A DNA stretch of 64,000 nucleotides from Athripsodes cinereus (taxonomy: Eukaryota; Arthropoda; Insecta; Trichoptera; Leptoceridae), in contig OX388306.1 in assembly GCA_947579605.1 (NCBI GenBank), forward strand, positions 496,001 through 560,000. Reading direction: 5' to 3'. Below, piece by piece: positions 1-12,101 of the stretch. Numbering within the stretch: position 1 is the first letter of the stretch; each line of letters opens with the position of its first letter. The notes under the pieces were generated by a model that was given only the letters and a program-made list of their open reading frames with translations, was not told where the DNA came from and did not search any database. A program made the position numbers and the translations under genes.

Positions 1-405
1 CAAGACTCTTATTAATTAACCCCACACCTGACACCATGTTATGGTGTTCAATTAATAATAAAAGACTTAAGATCTTGTTGACGACGTTTATTCATGTGTA
101 TCACATCTCAGACATGACCAGACAAGTAATGACAGTTGTTACTAGCATAGACACATGTGTGTTGGTATTACCCTATGTAACAAATAGGAGTCCTTGGACT
201 CCTGAAATATCCGAGAAATAAAGCTTTTTCAACAATTATTACAACTTGTATTAAACCATCGCAGTGTTAGACGATCAACTCGTCAGCTTTCCTATTTTCA
301 ATAATAAGATTCTGAAAAATCTTTAAGTCTTGCAACTTCTATACTATTATAATTCATCTTAAATTCATTGTGAAAAGACATTTTTAACATCATAATTACG
401 AAATA
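1..405. other. AT-rich intergenic, no gene seen
   Basis: No coding frame, RNA gene or clear repeat boundary is visible. A 61-codon frame near the left edge has no recognisable protein features. Confidence 0.5.
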
Positions 406-697
406 AATAAAACAAATGTTTTATTCTACTATGCGTTTTATTCTCTTGAGTAAGAGAAATCGGCGTGCATGTATGAGAAACTGGATGAATGTAGAGGAAA
501 CGAAAAAAACATGTAAGGATAGATTTATATGCCGTTTCGTTCTCTCTGCCTACCCCACCTGGGACACGGTGTGAGGGTATATTATAGTAGGTATAGTTTT
601 ATTTTCTAAAGAGAACTCTTTCGTCTTATTAGGACATTGTGAATCTGATTGAGAATGAGGATTAAACGCATAGTAGAATAAAACATTTGTTTTATTA
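406..697. mobile_element. Inverted-repeat-bounded segment enclosing a non-LTR fragment
   Basis: Bases 406-437 and 663-695 are near-perfect inverted copies (core TTCTACTATGCGTTT). Between them, at about 443-580 on the + strand, is the 3' end of a non-LTR retrotransposon ORF. Its translation carries the RNRRACMRNWMNVEE and LSAYPTWDT blocks also found at 3580, 26800, 33600 and 62740. Either a miniature element captured the fragment, or the fragment inserted into it. Confidence 0.5.
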
Positions 698-780
698 ATT
701 TCGTCATGGAATTCTACTACCTTAACACCGACACAGTGAATAGAATTAATATAATGGATATTTACACAAACACGCTATAT

Positions 781-872
781 GTAGAAGAGGTGAAAGAAGT
801 ATATAGGGACAAATCTATATGGCGTTCCTGTCTCTCTGCCTACCGCACTTGGGATGCGGCGTGAGGGAATAG
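781..872 (+). mobile_element. Non-LTR retrotransposon ORF 3' fragment
   Basis: A shorter, decayed copy of the same C-terminal block as at 443-580 (CKDRS...WRS..LSAY). It ends in the family's shared terminus, TTGGGATGCGGCGTGAGGGA. Confidence 0.55.
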
Positions 873-878
873 TTAGAT

Positions 879-1010
879 ATACAAAACACTGTTAACTTTT
901 CAAAATTGATTTTATGTAACTCGAGTTAGCTTGACAGTTCTCTTGAAAATGTCAAGCCGACTTGACGAAAGTGCTCGAAATAGTGAAAAGTTAACAATAT
1001 TTTGTATAAA
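879..1010. repeat. Inverted repeat with hammerhead-like hairpin at its centre
   Basis: Arms around 880-902 and 985-1008 are inverted copies (core GAAAAGTTAACA). The centre (942-971, + strand) reads TTGAAAA, T, then the stem GTCAAG/CTTGAC, then GAAAG. It is one member of the hairpin family described in the findings. Confidence 0.5.
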
Positions 1011-1039
1011 TATCAATAATATTATTCTTCTTCTCCTTC

Positions 1040-1415
1040 TTCAAGTGCCTTGTCGGGTCCCCCCAACGTTGGCGATCACTTCGGCGAACTTGTCCCTGTC
1101 CTGCGCTGCTCGGAACAGTTCTTCCACACTTCGGATGCCGGTCCACTCCCTTATGTTTCGCAGTCAGGACATCTGTCTCCTACCGGGACCTCGGCGTCCC
1201 TCAATTTTCCCTTCAATATCAGTTGGAGAAGGTGGTATTTTTCTCCACGCAGAACATGACCCAGATGTGAAACCTTCCGAACCTTGATGATTGACAACAG
1301 CTCCCTGTCAACTCTAGCTCGTCTCAGGACTTAAGTATTGGTAACCATGTCGGTCCAGGGAATTCTGAGCATACGGCGATGGAGCCACATTTCAAATGCT
1401 TCCAGTCTGTTCTAA
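1040..1415 (-). pseudogene. Non-LTR reverse transcriptase C-terminus, decayed
   Basis: The reverse strand translates in broken frames to blocks such as RRMLRIPWTD, RRARVDRELL and SHLGHVLRGEKYHLLQLI. These typify the region after the reverse transcriptase domain in lepidopteran non-LTR elements. Several stops and frameshifts are present, so it is not functional. A + strand fragment of the same C-terminus lies at 37440-37510. Confidence 0.7.
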
Positions 1416-1787
1416 TAATATTACTAATTAATTTTATTGTTTTTGCACATTATCATTATATAACAGCGTTAACAAAACAATGCAAATTTAAAATACTAGA
1501 ACAATAATATGCAATGGTGAGATTATCATTATGAAGTGATTTCTTTCATCTAACCACAATTCTATATTAACATTCTACTATATTATAATACAATAATATT
1601 CTAAGACTAGTACGATTTATTTTAAGCTGCTTCATATAATCACCCTACATTTGAGCTAATAGAAACTTTCTTACACGTGACATATGTAAGTAATATCATA
1701 AAGACCATAATGTATGTATGTAATATTAAATTTGCAAACTTCTAAATAATTGAGTGTTCTAGCACAAGACATGAGCACTGGTTAGAG

Positions 1788-2340
1788 CAGAGGTTTTCAA
1801 ACTTTTTTTCTCATAGACCACTTTTAAAATTTGCTGGTTCCAGTGGACCCCCTGAATTCCTACCCCCCAGTCGCTAAATTTTCGAGATGTTATAGGAATT
1901 TAAAATAATTCTAAAACTCCTCGGTTTTCTTACAGAATATTATCTCACAGTACCTTTTTCTACAATGTAACGGCTATTTGTACCGACTATTGTTTATGTC
2001 AACACCGGCGAATACTTTCTTTAAAAATATTACGTGTTTAATATTCTACGCCGTCGCCGAATTTTCAAAATGGTATATTCTATTCTATTTTCAAAGGCCA
2101 TCCACTCGTTTACGAGTGATCAGGTAAAAATGACATAGGTAATAATGATATATTTCAAAAACTCGTCGTTTTTCTTAAAGAATATTTACTCGAATCATTA
2201 AGTATCTGGTACTTTTACCGAATATCCGATACTTTAACTATGGATTCGTGGACCCCCGCTTACGACTCGTGAACCCCCATTTTTTGTCACGCCAACGTCT
2301 ACGTCTCCATCTGGACCACTTTGTGAGTCACTGGGTTTGA
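1788..2340. mobile_element. Decayed hAT-like remnants, two nested or rearranged
   Basis: The left end, CAGAGGTTTTCAAACTTTTT, resembles the common hAT terminus. The right edge contains GTGAGTCACTGGGTTTGAG, an imperfect inverted match. Internal blocks (CTCCTCGGTTTTCTTACAGA, CCGAATATCCGATACTTT) match the interior of the hAT miniature element at 16087-16600 in the opposite orientation. No target duplication could be fixed. Confidence 0.4.
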
Positions 2341-3574
2341 GTACATAATAATAACCATTGTTTTTTATAGATTATGAGTGTTGTTGCAATTATTCGTGAT
2401 TAAATTTCGTTTCAATGTAATTTTAATAAAATAAATAAATAATTATTACATACACATATTAGGTATTATTATTATGAGCTATAACAGTTATATATTATAC
2501 ATACTATGAGAGATTGAGGCCTGACAAACAACTTCATAAATAATATCTATAACGCACTTCACTTACGTACAAGAATCGCTTTCATTGTTTTTGGGTATAG
2601 CAATAAACTTTTGATTTTGTTTGTGGTAGCATTACCATTTTCATTGCGAGACAAGCAAATATTATAATTGAATTCTATTATTTTATTCCTCCTGATGATG
2701 CCAATTATTTTAGTCCTCCTGATGATGCCAAGTAGAAGCCTTGGCGAAAACGTTTGAGGTGAATAAATTTAATTTGGAAATTATACAGTGTTTTTGAATT
2801 CATTTTAATTTTATTATTTTATTCTTTCTTATCATCTGTAGGCCATTGATTTGGCACTTGGCAATTATATATGTACTTCTTATTTTTTTACAAACAACAA
2901 AATAATCAAATTACAACAACAATACAATAAATAAATAAAGAAATTTCATTGAATCAAAGTTTTTCGAGTGTAAAAGGCCCAAAATAACTTCTCGTCAGTG
3001 TATGTAAAAAATTAAATTGTAATAATTATACATAAATAAATTAATTGAATCAATGCCAATTAAGCTGAACGGTCCCATTTAGCATTTCGTCGATATTGTA
3101 AATACTGGAAATAAAATAGAGGCTAAGCGCCAAACAAAAATATATGGAATATTGTTTGTTATAATAAATATTTATAACAAATACTATTGCATAATATGAG
3201 AATTAGATTTGTCTCCATTTCATAGTCCATATCAATTATATATTAACATGAAACGTATTACTAACCTTCATAGTGTGAGCATCGAAACCTTCTAACTTCT
3301 GAATATACTAACCCCATACTGTACTTGTACTCGTATACAGGTAGTTATCTACCCAATGCAATGTATGTTAGTATTACAAATACAATGCAATTCTGAGGGC
3401 TTCATTAAAGAGAAATCCAGATATCTTTTTTTAAAAAAAAGATTTTGTGTTTATTTCTTATGGTCGTACCTACATAATATCTTCTATTATATCAAACTAT
3501 TGACCAAATCTATAAATATCAAATCTCTCATTTGTAGGTACATCTTATCTCAACAGTGGACAACTTGTATTCTA
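2341..3574. other. AT-rich intergenic with one hammerhead-like hairpin
   Basis: No gene is seen. At 2717-2765 (+) is the best hammerhead-like hairpin of the window: CCTC, CTGATGA, T, stem GCCAAG/CTTGGC, GAAAACGTTT, GAGG. An extra copy of its left half (CTCCTGATGATGCCAA) sits just upstream at about 2691. The rest is AT-rich, with a 75-codon frame at 3356-3583 that shows nothing recognisable. Confidence 0.5.
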
Positions 3575-3950
3575 GTGCTATAAAATACTATACCCTCACA
3601 CCGTGTCCCAAGTGAGGTAGCCAGAGAGAACAGAACGCCATATAGATCATACAATTTATCATGCACGTCGCTTCCTCTTACTCAACACACGGCCGTCCTT
3701 GAGAATTTGATCCACGTGGTTTTCGGACGTCCGCGCTTCCTCACACCCTTTATTTCAGACAAGTATATCCTCTTTGTCATTCTTACCTCTTTCATTCGTT
3801 CAACATATCCAAAAAACCACCGAAGCTTATCCACGCGCATTGGTGTCCACAACACTCTTCTTGCATCCGCTCATTCTTTTAATATCCTCATACTCTTCAC
3901 TCTATCACGCAGCGTTTTACCAACCATTCTTCTCAACGATAAAAGTATAA
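3575..3950 (-). pseudogene. Non-LTR retrotransposon ORF C-terminal remnant
   Basis: The reverse strand shows the family blocks found better preserved at 33590-34380, including the 3' terminal block (complement of CACACCGTGTCCCA) and, upstream, a degraded RRMVGKTLRDRVK-like segment. Frameshifts and deletions are present. Confidence 0.65.
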
Positions 3951-5217
3951 AATACACTATTAATGAATAACAACAGTTCATCTATGTATGTATTCTGTAT
4001 TGATGGATGTAGTAATGGTGTAGAAACCCATTGATTATGGTGATAACCATACCATACTATATATTATGGTTAGGTTAGTTAAGTTAAGTTAGAAGTTGGT
4101 ATAGTGATACCTGTCTGTCCATACTGTGACAGCACAGCACAGCATACAAGACGGCAGAGCTTTGCATTAACTCGTTAGTTAACGAATTAAAAAATATTAT
4201 TAGCTCTTACGTTAACCTAAAATTGTACTTTACTGTACCATCATACTCATATCCTACAAGTGGGGGAGTCATCAGCTGACCACTTGCATATTGTAATATT
4301 CGTCCAAGCTATCCTCTCTATGCCAACAAGAAATAAGACTTTCGAGGAGGGTGGCAAACTTCAAAGCCGAATTAAAAATGTAACATCAACCTATGTAAAC
4401 GTTTAAGTATTTTATTTTTCCAGAAAGGGAGGTCCTGCAGCGAAAAACAGGTGGTGGTACCTACTAATCTTTCGACCTCCAGAAATTAACCTACGATAAA
4501 TATGTACATTTAAAAAAAATACAAATTATCATTTTTTTATAAACGAATAACGATGTTAATGTTTTGATTAACTGTGCCCAGGTTTGCTGGTAGAGAGGGA
4601 GAGAGGGTTAACTGGTGCTGCGACAGTAGTAATATCAGTGATACCCAATCATTATGTACCTACTATCTATCATAAGAAAATAGTTATGAGTTGAAGATAA
4701 AGTCAAATAAAAGGATTCTTTGCAAAAAGACTAATCCGTGCATTTGAAAATCCTTGACCATTGAACAGTTAATAACGGTTTATTCTTCATATTTCTATGA
4801 AAAAATTAAGCATGCCACATGAGGGGATGAGGTGTTGGGGTGGTGTCTCTTTCCACACTACATAATACTAATTATTATTTATGTGTCGGAAAGGAACGGC
4901 ACCCTTACGCATTCCCTCTCACGTGGTACATTTTTTCAAGGAAGTGCAAAACCATGCTATTTACTATGCCTTTGAAACTGTCAGCCATCCGCCACTTTAA
5001 GCATGTTTAAAGTCGTTTAATATGTAATTAAAAATTAATCCATTATTTAATTAAAAACTATTTAGGTACAAGAATCACGGATTATAATGTATTGCTAAAA
5101 ACTATATTAACAACTGTCAAACCACTCTTATCACATTGTTATTATATAGAGACTCACGTAAATTGTTTGCCCCTCAAATATTTGACAGCTCTATAGAAAA
5201 CAACATGTGACACATAA
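3951..5217. other. Intergenic with dispersed-repeat fragments
   Basis: No gene is seen. Around 4255-4395 is a fragment of the repeat marked by CCTCTCTATGCCAACAAG, whose other copies lie near 15970, 16610, 39085, 58870 and 61970. The rest is AT-rich. Confidence 0.45.
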
Positions 5218-5580
5218 TGGGGACGCATTGTATGCACCCAGAAGGATTTTCGAACCAAACTTCTAACTTGCTTTTACTTAAGTACTCTAATATTTCTAAC
5301 TTGCTTTGTGCTACTAACACTCATTGAAACGAAATTCGCACGTATGAATATCAATTTTGTGTGAATGTTAAATTCAGGCCCTAACAATTTATAAAGTGTT
5401 AAACACAAAATTTTAATGTGATTTTGATCTGTTTGATATTTATGCGTGCGAATTTTATTTCAATGAATGTTAATAGTTAATACCACAAAACAAATCAGAG
5501 ATATTAGAATACTTAGGTTTAAAAACTAGTTATAGAAGCTTGGTGCGAATATCCTTCTGGGTGTATACCATCTGTCCCCA
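5218..5580. mobile_element. Long-inverted-repeat miniature element (363 bp)
   Basis: The ends 5218-5252 and 5546-5580 are inverted near-copies (ACCCAGAAGGATTTTCG against CGAATATCCTTCTGGGT). The inner flanks also pair partly (CGAAATTCGCACG against CGTGCGAATTT). No clear target duplication was found. Confidence 0.6.
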
Positions 5581-6117
5581 CTTAATGATCTGTGCCTAAT
5601 ATTCATAGACAAGCAAAATTAAATATGCCATAATAATTATGTATCTAGGCTTTTGGTAAAAGACATATTTTTAACCGTTCTGCGACTTGCGAAATAATAC
5701 TACATATTATTATTAAGTATTATGAGTACAGCACATACACACATACAGTCATGTTATTCTGATCATTAATACATACATAGTTAGCAAAAAACATATCTAT
5801 GAAACCTGTCGCATACAGGTCACGAAGCTAGTACCCAGCTATTATAACCACATAGATGTATACACATACATACATACATAATAATGCATTCGTGTTATTA
5901 TTTATCTATTTCTTTCTCAATTTATCTATCTAACTAACTTACATTATATAGACCAGAGGTATTTTAACTTTCATACATCACAATTTGCACTATTTTTTTT
6001 ACGCATCAAATCAAAAAATGAATTATATAATATCACGCGAGCCATAGATTGTCTACTACTGGTTTAGTAGTTATTTATTTAACTTACAAACAGTACTGCA
6101 GATTAAAATATCATAAT

Positions 6118-6412
6118 AAACTAGCTGACCCGGAAAACGTTGTTTTGCCATATACATTATGCCATATACTAATATCGCTATTAAAAAATAGGGGTTGATG
6201 GTAGAAGGGTGAAAATTTAGGACTGTATGTATTTTTTAATGCCTCACCATAAAATAATAATAGTAAAAAAAAAAATTCAAAAAAAAAATCGGGGAGGACC
6301 ACCTTTAAGGTATGAAAAATAGATGTTGGCCGATTCTCAGACCTACCCGATAAGCACACAAAATTTCATCACAATCGGTCCAGCCGTTTCGGAGGAGTAT
6401 GATATTTTTTTT
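6118..6412. repeat. Dispersed insect repeat with CTAGCTGACCCGG start
   Basis: The block opens with CTAGCTGACCCGGAAAACGT and closes with AAAATCGG/CACAATCGGTCCAGCCGTTTC, a pair of end sequences I recognise from many insect genomes. The 82-codon reverse frame inside it has no domain and is a by-product. Confidence 0.5.
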
Positions 6413-6584
6413 TTTATCTGACACATTCAATCTTTTTATCTATCTGCGTTGACTACCTGTATACTATAAATGGTTTGTTACAATATTTCTGTTTTATATG
6501 ATTTGAATTTTGTTATTATTGCCTTCGATTCATTATTCATTGATTTTGCTGAGTCCTTCTGAATTAATTATTTATTTTTAGTGT

Positions 6585-6840
6585 TGTCATAATGTTTTTT
6601 TTATTGCTTCTATTTGATTTTATTATGCTAATTATATTTATTAAATTTTAATTATTGATCTATTTATATTATGTATATATTAATTAATTTATATTGTTTT
6701 CTTGTTTATTTTATGTCTTTCTGTCTTGTTTGAATTTACTTTTATGTGCTTTTTGTGTCTGTCATATATTATATTTTATACATGTAAAAGGCTAACGCCG
6801 TATGTTGGAATAAATAAATAAATAAATAAAAAATAAAAAA
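6585..6840 (+). mobile_element. Non-LTR retrotransposon 3' end with AATA tail
   Basis: The 3' untranslated part ends with AAAAGGCTAACGCCGTATG followed by AATAAATAAATAAAT and A-rich sequence, a typical target-primed terminus. A second copy is at 20930-21172 and an inverted relative at 22062-22320. Confidence 0.6.
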
Positions 6841-6844
6841 TAAC

Positions 6845-8388
6845 AAACACCGTGACACAAGAATTTCATATATTAGATTAATTTAGAATAATTATAAACA
6901 ATAGTGTCCATTCTCGGCATTATCAAAAGTGCCATTTCTAGATCTCTTCAGGGTTCTAGTTGATGACTGTCCTCAACATGGTGAAGTTCGTACGAGGCAT
7001 TATTGTACATGACACAATGTTCCGAATTCTATTGCCTTATTTATTTCAGAAAGTATCTAGAGCCATTCCTACTAGACAATCTGAGGGGGCTACTTTCGAT
7101 GCAGTATTAATCTAGATTATTATAGAAACGTTAAATTCAAGTATATTTGAAAATAAACAGAATAAACTGCAGTCTTTATTTATTTGACAACAGAGATTCT
7201 TAAAATTTAAAACTATCCTTTTATATTTTTATTTTATTTATTCTGTATGAATAAACAGTTGGAATAATAAGTACAAATATTAAAAAAACAGCAGCGAGCA
7301 AACCAATTAAGATCCCTTTCTTACCAAACTAATTAACATAAATTTGAGGTAGTTCATTAAATAAAAAGATACAGGAAGACTTAAAATGCTAAAACACATG
7401 AAAATGTAAAAAAAAATATGAAAATATAAAAAAAAATTATAAAATGTAAAAAATGTAAAAATGTGAATAAATGTAGGTACCTATAAAATGTTAAAAATGT
7501 AATTTTTTTAAAAAAAATGTAAAATATTTGTACGATATTAAATTTGGTGTTCGTAAGATTAGACAGACTTTTTTCAAAAACTCCATTGAGACACCATCAT
7601 CATCATCGTCGTCCAAATGGACGTCAAATATACTTGAATTTAACGTGAAATTTTGTGAAATACGAGTGAAATTTTAAACATATAATTTTGATATAGCTTT
7701 ATGAATAAAAAATTACTTTTACATCAATGGAGATGTAAAACCATCGATTTTTATACTACTACTACTCATTAGGTATGCACTACATAACATTTTAATATGC
7801 TACATAAATAAATTAAATTCAATATTGAAGGACAGACAAATTACTCGCAAATTTTAATGATAATTTTGTTAACCGACAAAAAATAACTAGGTGACTGGAT
7901 GGTCGATGGTATATCATTATTATATTAAATATATATAACATAATATAATCGTGTATATAATATATTGACTTATGCAGTTTTCCTTGTAAATAGGGTTTGA
8001 AGTAATGTGCACCAGTGGCGTGCATGCCATACGTGCATAAAAGTACCGCATGTCTACAAGGTGTCCGTTTCATACATACAAAATACTAGCACAAGTCTAA
8101 ACAATGGGATATTTGGTTGGATGCAATTTTTTTAACCTTAATTTATGTTGAAAGGATGAGATCTGGTTTTAAATTAATACCTATAAAAAAATGAAAAAAC
8201 TATGAATTTTCTCAATTTCCTATACTAAATCGAAAACTTGGTGATGTAAGGGTAAAAATGTGAAGAAATGTTGGGTTTTTTCTTTAATTCCTATACCAAA
8301 GAGAAAGATCAACCAATCATATGAATGCTTAAAATATTTACAACTTTTTTATTGTTTACCTGGATTTGGGCTCAACGGGCAGATTTCA
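6845..8388. other. AT-rich intergenic, no gene seen
   Basis: Contains low-complexity AAAATGTAAAA-type runs at 7380-7530. A reverse 84-codon frame at 7819-8073 has no recognisable feature. Confidence 0.5.
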
Positions 8389-8712
8389 AAACCAATCAGG
8401 AATATCGATATGTTTATATAATGTAACATTGTGCAAATTCTAAACGGAAGGAGTGAGAAAGACGTCCCAACGTTTACGAATTAGTGAAATATGAGATCCC
8501 AAAAAAAGTTGCTACTTCTATGGTTTACGTTGAATGTTTCTCGATTGGTAGTCCTTATATCGTGGCAACGAGAATGCCGAAATTGGTGAGCGGTGTGTTG
8601 TTGACATCGAAAGTGATCACTTAAGCCAGCCTAGAGCCAATTCGTAAGAGTTGGGACGCCTTTTTCATTCTTCGATTCTGCTCGATGTTACATTGCCTAC
8701 CTAAACATGATT
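8389..8712. mobile_element. Fold-back repeat (ATGTAACATTGTGCA family)
   Basis: The two ends are inverted near-copies (ATGTAACATTGTGCA and TGATCACTT/AAGTGATCA inner parts; GTCCCAAC against GTTGGGAC). Other copies are at 10505-10740, 44260-44595 and a half copy at 14890-14990. The family is dispersed and shows no coding. Confidence 0.55.
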
Positions 8713-10293
8713 CTCCAATAGAGGTTTCTGGTTGTTTTTTTCAATAATGTAAAGTTTGTTTTTCATTACGAAAGCATAACCAATATAAAAAGTCTAACCC
8801 TGCCACTGAATTATGCAGTACATACAATGTAAGTACCTATATATCTATAATAATATTGTATGGTAGTGAATAGTGGAAGCACTTGTCTTGTCTGTCTAGA
8901 CCAGAGGTCCATAACTTGTGGTATACGAGAGCTAGATAAAGACATTATTTCATCACTCAATCAAGATGTCAAATGCTTGTCTCAAACTAATATCTTATAT
9001 TATGTACCTAATATTTTACAAAATAACATTTCAGGTTGAGATCGGATTAAATGCAACTTAACAAAACTGAAAGTATTTTTTTTTCATGTATACAAGTTAA
9101 GTATGAAAATAACTGAATGAAAATTGTGCTCTCTTCAACTTAACCTAACAAAAATATATAAAAGTATAGACATAAGCAATTTTGAAAGATAAGTAACATC
9201 TTCAATTTAGCGATGAGCTATGCCACTCATCCTCTTATTTTTTGGCGTACATAAATCTCTTATTTTTTGGCGCAGAGCTGAGGGCAATCTGCACATAAAA
9301 TGTTTTTAGGGGAGTTTTGTAAATTTGGCCCGTTATTTTTTAATGTAACAAATAAACATTATCAGAGTATATGATTATAAAAATATGCAAAAATACAAAA
9401 TAAGTTAGTCACTACTTAAGTTATAAAGTATCACATGACCTGTTTATTTTCAGAAAAAATTAGCAAATCTGCATTTTATATTCTTAATGATGCAGATCCT
9501 CTTAATTATCGTGATTTCCGATGGTCAAACAAAACAAAACAAAAAAGGTTTCAAACTGCTGATTTAAACGGTATCGAGAGGAGGTGGAAAAAAGAGGTAC
9601 AGACGACCATGGCGGGGAGAGAATGTAGAGAAAAAAGAGAGAATATAACATGAACTATGTTTGTATCTCTTTCTGGTGTCTGCAGACTGAAGCCTCCATC
9701 ATATTATCACTAAACTGACAGAGAATGTTGCGTCAGCCTCATCATCATTTTGCACATTTCATTATCTGATGTTTAGGGGAGCCCTATTGCATCATTGTCT
9801 ATTGCCCAAAGCCTTACCAACCTTACAATGAGAATTACTTACTTATGTATGTACATATACTAGAACCTGATCTCTGACCTGACTTTTTATTAAGAACATG
9901 TATATTATAGTTATTTATTAGTAGTATAATGTATCTAAAACTTCTAATTGATCATCGATCGAAGTATTGTATGAAAACTATTTTAATACCTGAACGAATT
10001 TCATTTGTTGCTACTACTACTGTTACACCATCACGGCATAACCCACAAATAAATAGTCAGAAGAACAGCTGCATCTAACAAAAATAAGGCAATGGGTGAT
10101 GATGGATTTCATTATTTTGCACTTTTCAGAATTTTGGGTTAGTTGAAAGAATCGTGCCCTTGCGACTCGTCCTTTGTATATTGATTGTATTTTATATTCT
10201 ATAGATTTGTTTGTAATTAATGTAGATTAATAAATTACTAAATTAATAAATTAATATTTTTTTGTCAGTACAATAATTCTATGAAACCCATCA
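8713..10293. other. Intergenic, repeat fragments only
   Basis: No gene is seen. Around 8897 is a hAT-like end (GACCAGAGGTCCATAACTTG). Around 9200-9300 is the inverted form of the CCAACAAG-type dispersed repeat. A 72-codon frame at 9435-9653 has no recognisable domain. Confidence 0.4.
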
Positions 10294-10483
10294 GCAGGGC
10301 TGCTCTTGACAAAACTAAACACGATCTTAATCTAGTCTTGATCTTGATCATACGACGCACGAAGTGACTATTGGCCAAAAATACACGCAAACCGATCGCG
10401 CATTAGCGGTAGCGCGGTGTTTTTGACCATAGTCCCTTCGTACGTCGTAAGATCGTGTTTAGTTTTGTCAAGAGTAACCCTGC
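10294..10483. mobile_element. Palindromic miniature element (190 bp)
   Basis: The ends are inverted copies: CTCTTGACAAAACTAAACAC on the left and its complement on the right, bordered by GCAGGG/CCCTGC. Half copies sit at 10855-10925 and 27455-27540, so it is a dispersed family. Confidence 0.7.
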
Positions 10484-10504
10484 AGACACCTTGATTGAGA
10501 AATC

Positions 10505-10740
10505 ATATTTACATAATGTACTTAACATTGTGCAAAATATAATCGGAAGAAGTGAGAATGGTGTCCCAGCGCTTACGAATTGGCTGTAGGCTGGCTTAAG
10601 TGATCACTTTCAGTGCGTCCATGGATAACCTTCACCAATCTCGTCATTCTCACTGTCACGAGAACCATTTATGCTAGCCATAGAAGCAACCATTTTTTAG
10701 AATCTATTGGGACGCTGGAACAATTACACCAATGTCTGAT
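10505..10740. mobile_element. Fold-back repeat, second copy of the 8389 family
   Basis: It shares the ACATTGTGCAAAATATAATC, GTCCCAGCGCTTACGAATTG and TTAAGTGATCACTTTCA blocks with 8389-8712 and 44260-44595. Confidence 0.5.
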
Positions 10741-11908
10741 ACATTCTTGGGGTTATATCGGATAATAGGTACAACCATAATATTCATGTAAATGTTTAAA
10801 ACGACTATACTTAGCTACCGCGGTATTGGTATGTACTTATTTTTATTATAGTCACTTCGCGCATCATAGGTTAAGATCAAGACAAAATTGAGATCGTATT
10901 TAGATTGTGTCAAAAGTAACCCTGCTATGTCAACTTATTGTGGATGTGCTATTTTGAAATATTTCCACAATTTTAAAAGGAATATGGAATACGTTATAGA
11001 TATAATATAGTAAGTAATATAACTATTAATTACAACGATGAATATGCAAGTAGTGAAGTGTTGAATATCAAGAACAAGGCGAGAGGAAGGAATTCTCGGA
11101 ATATGCGCATAAATATAATACAATAATAATAATGACAAGTGATGCCTTGTAATGTAACTATATACATATCATTACATGGTTGTACTCAGGGGGGGCAAAA
11201 GGGGACAGTTGCCCCTCTTAAGGATCTCGAAAACAGTAGGAAAGTAGGCGAAATTACTACTAAATGTATGGGAATAGTACACTGAGAAAAGGTACATCTC
11301 CAAATTCAATTGATATTTCACAATAAATTGTTTTGCTCGCCTTACCATTGATATAATATGACATAAAGATCAAATTCAACATTACGTAACATCAATTCAT
11401 TTCGCTTTTACCATTAACTATATTTCGTTCGGCGCTTACCAATCTTTTAGTTACCCAAACATCCGTGTATGGCGCTAGTTGGTTTAAAATCATAGTCAGG
11501 TTAGATTATGGCTTGTGAAATTGCCACACGCATAAAAATACATTATGATTGACGAAACGTATTTCAATAGTACAATATTGTTTTATTTATTTGTAGTATT
11601 TTCGTTATTATACAAATAACTAAATACTTATTTATTGTAATTTAATATAATGAATACATTTGAATGGTTGTAAAATGTGTTATATCAATATAAGTGGAAA
11701 TATTTTGATAAAAAAAAACAGTACTTTGGTCATTATTAATTACTCTAATGGCAACACTAGTATTCGATGTCATTCATTGGTTTCCCGTTGTGTTTTGTTG
11801 ATTTCTGTCAAGCCGTTTTCGTATTTCGATGTTTTTTTTTAGTGGATTGAGGATTATTGTAAAAACATTTACTCACATTTAAATCAAGATCCCTCATAAT
11901 ATTGCATT

Positions 11909-12101
11909 ATGGCACGAAAAAATCATCTGTCATGGGAATGCAAGGTAAACCTTTGTAATTTCTTCTTATTTACTTTTATTTTTATATGATTTTAAGCATC
12001 AATGGTTTTGATATAATTATGTTTTTACTTTACAGATGAAACGCAATGTGGAAAATAACGTGGAATTACAGAATGAAAGTCTACCATCAAGTAACCATTT
12101 G
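11909..12101 (+). pseudogene. Two small exon-like units with canonical splice sites
   Basis: A methionine at 11909 opens a 12-codon exon (MARKNHLSWECK) ending at 11944 before GTAAAC. After a 91-bp intron ending TTTACAG, a 22-codon exon (12036-12101, MKRNVENNVELQ...) ends before GTGAGT. Both junctions are in phase 0. A decayed copy of the second unit follows at 12188-12250: the same GAAAGT..CC.TCAA..A.TTTG end and the same intron start, ATTGAACTAA, but with a stop and frameshift inside. A further unit lies at 12757-12804 (NVAEHQQIGEAVALDL, then GTTTGT). I do not recognise the protein. The units may be part of a transposon-borne gene that grew by exon-unit duplication. Confidence 0.35.
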
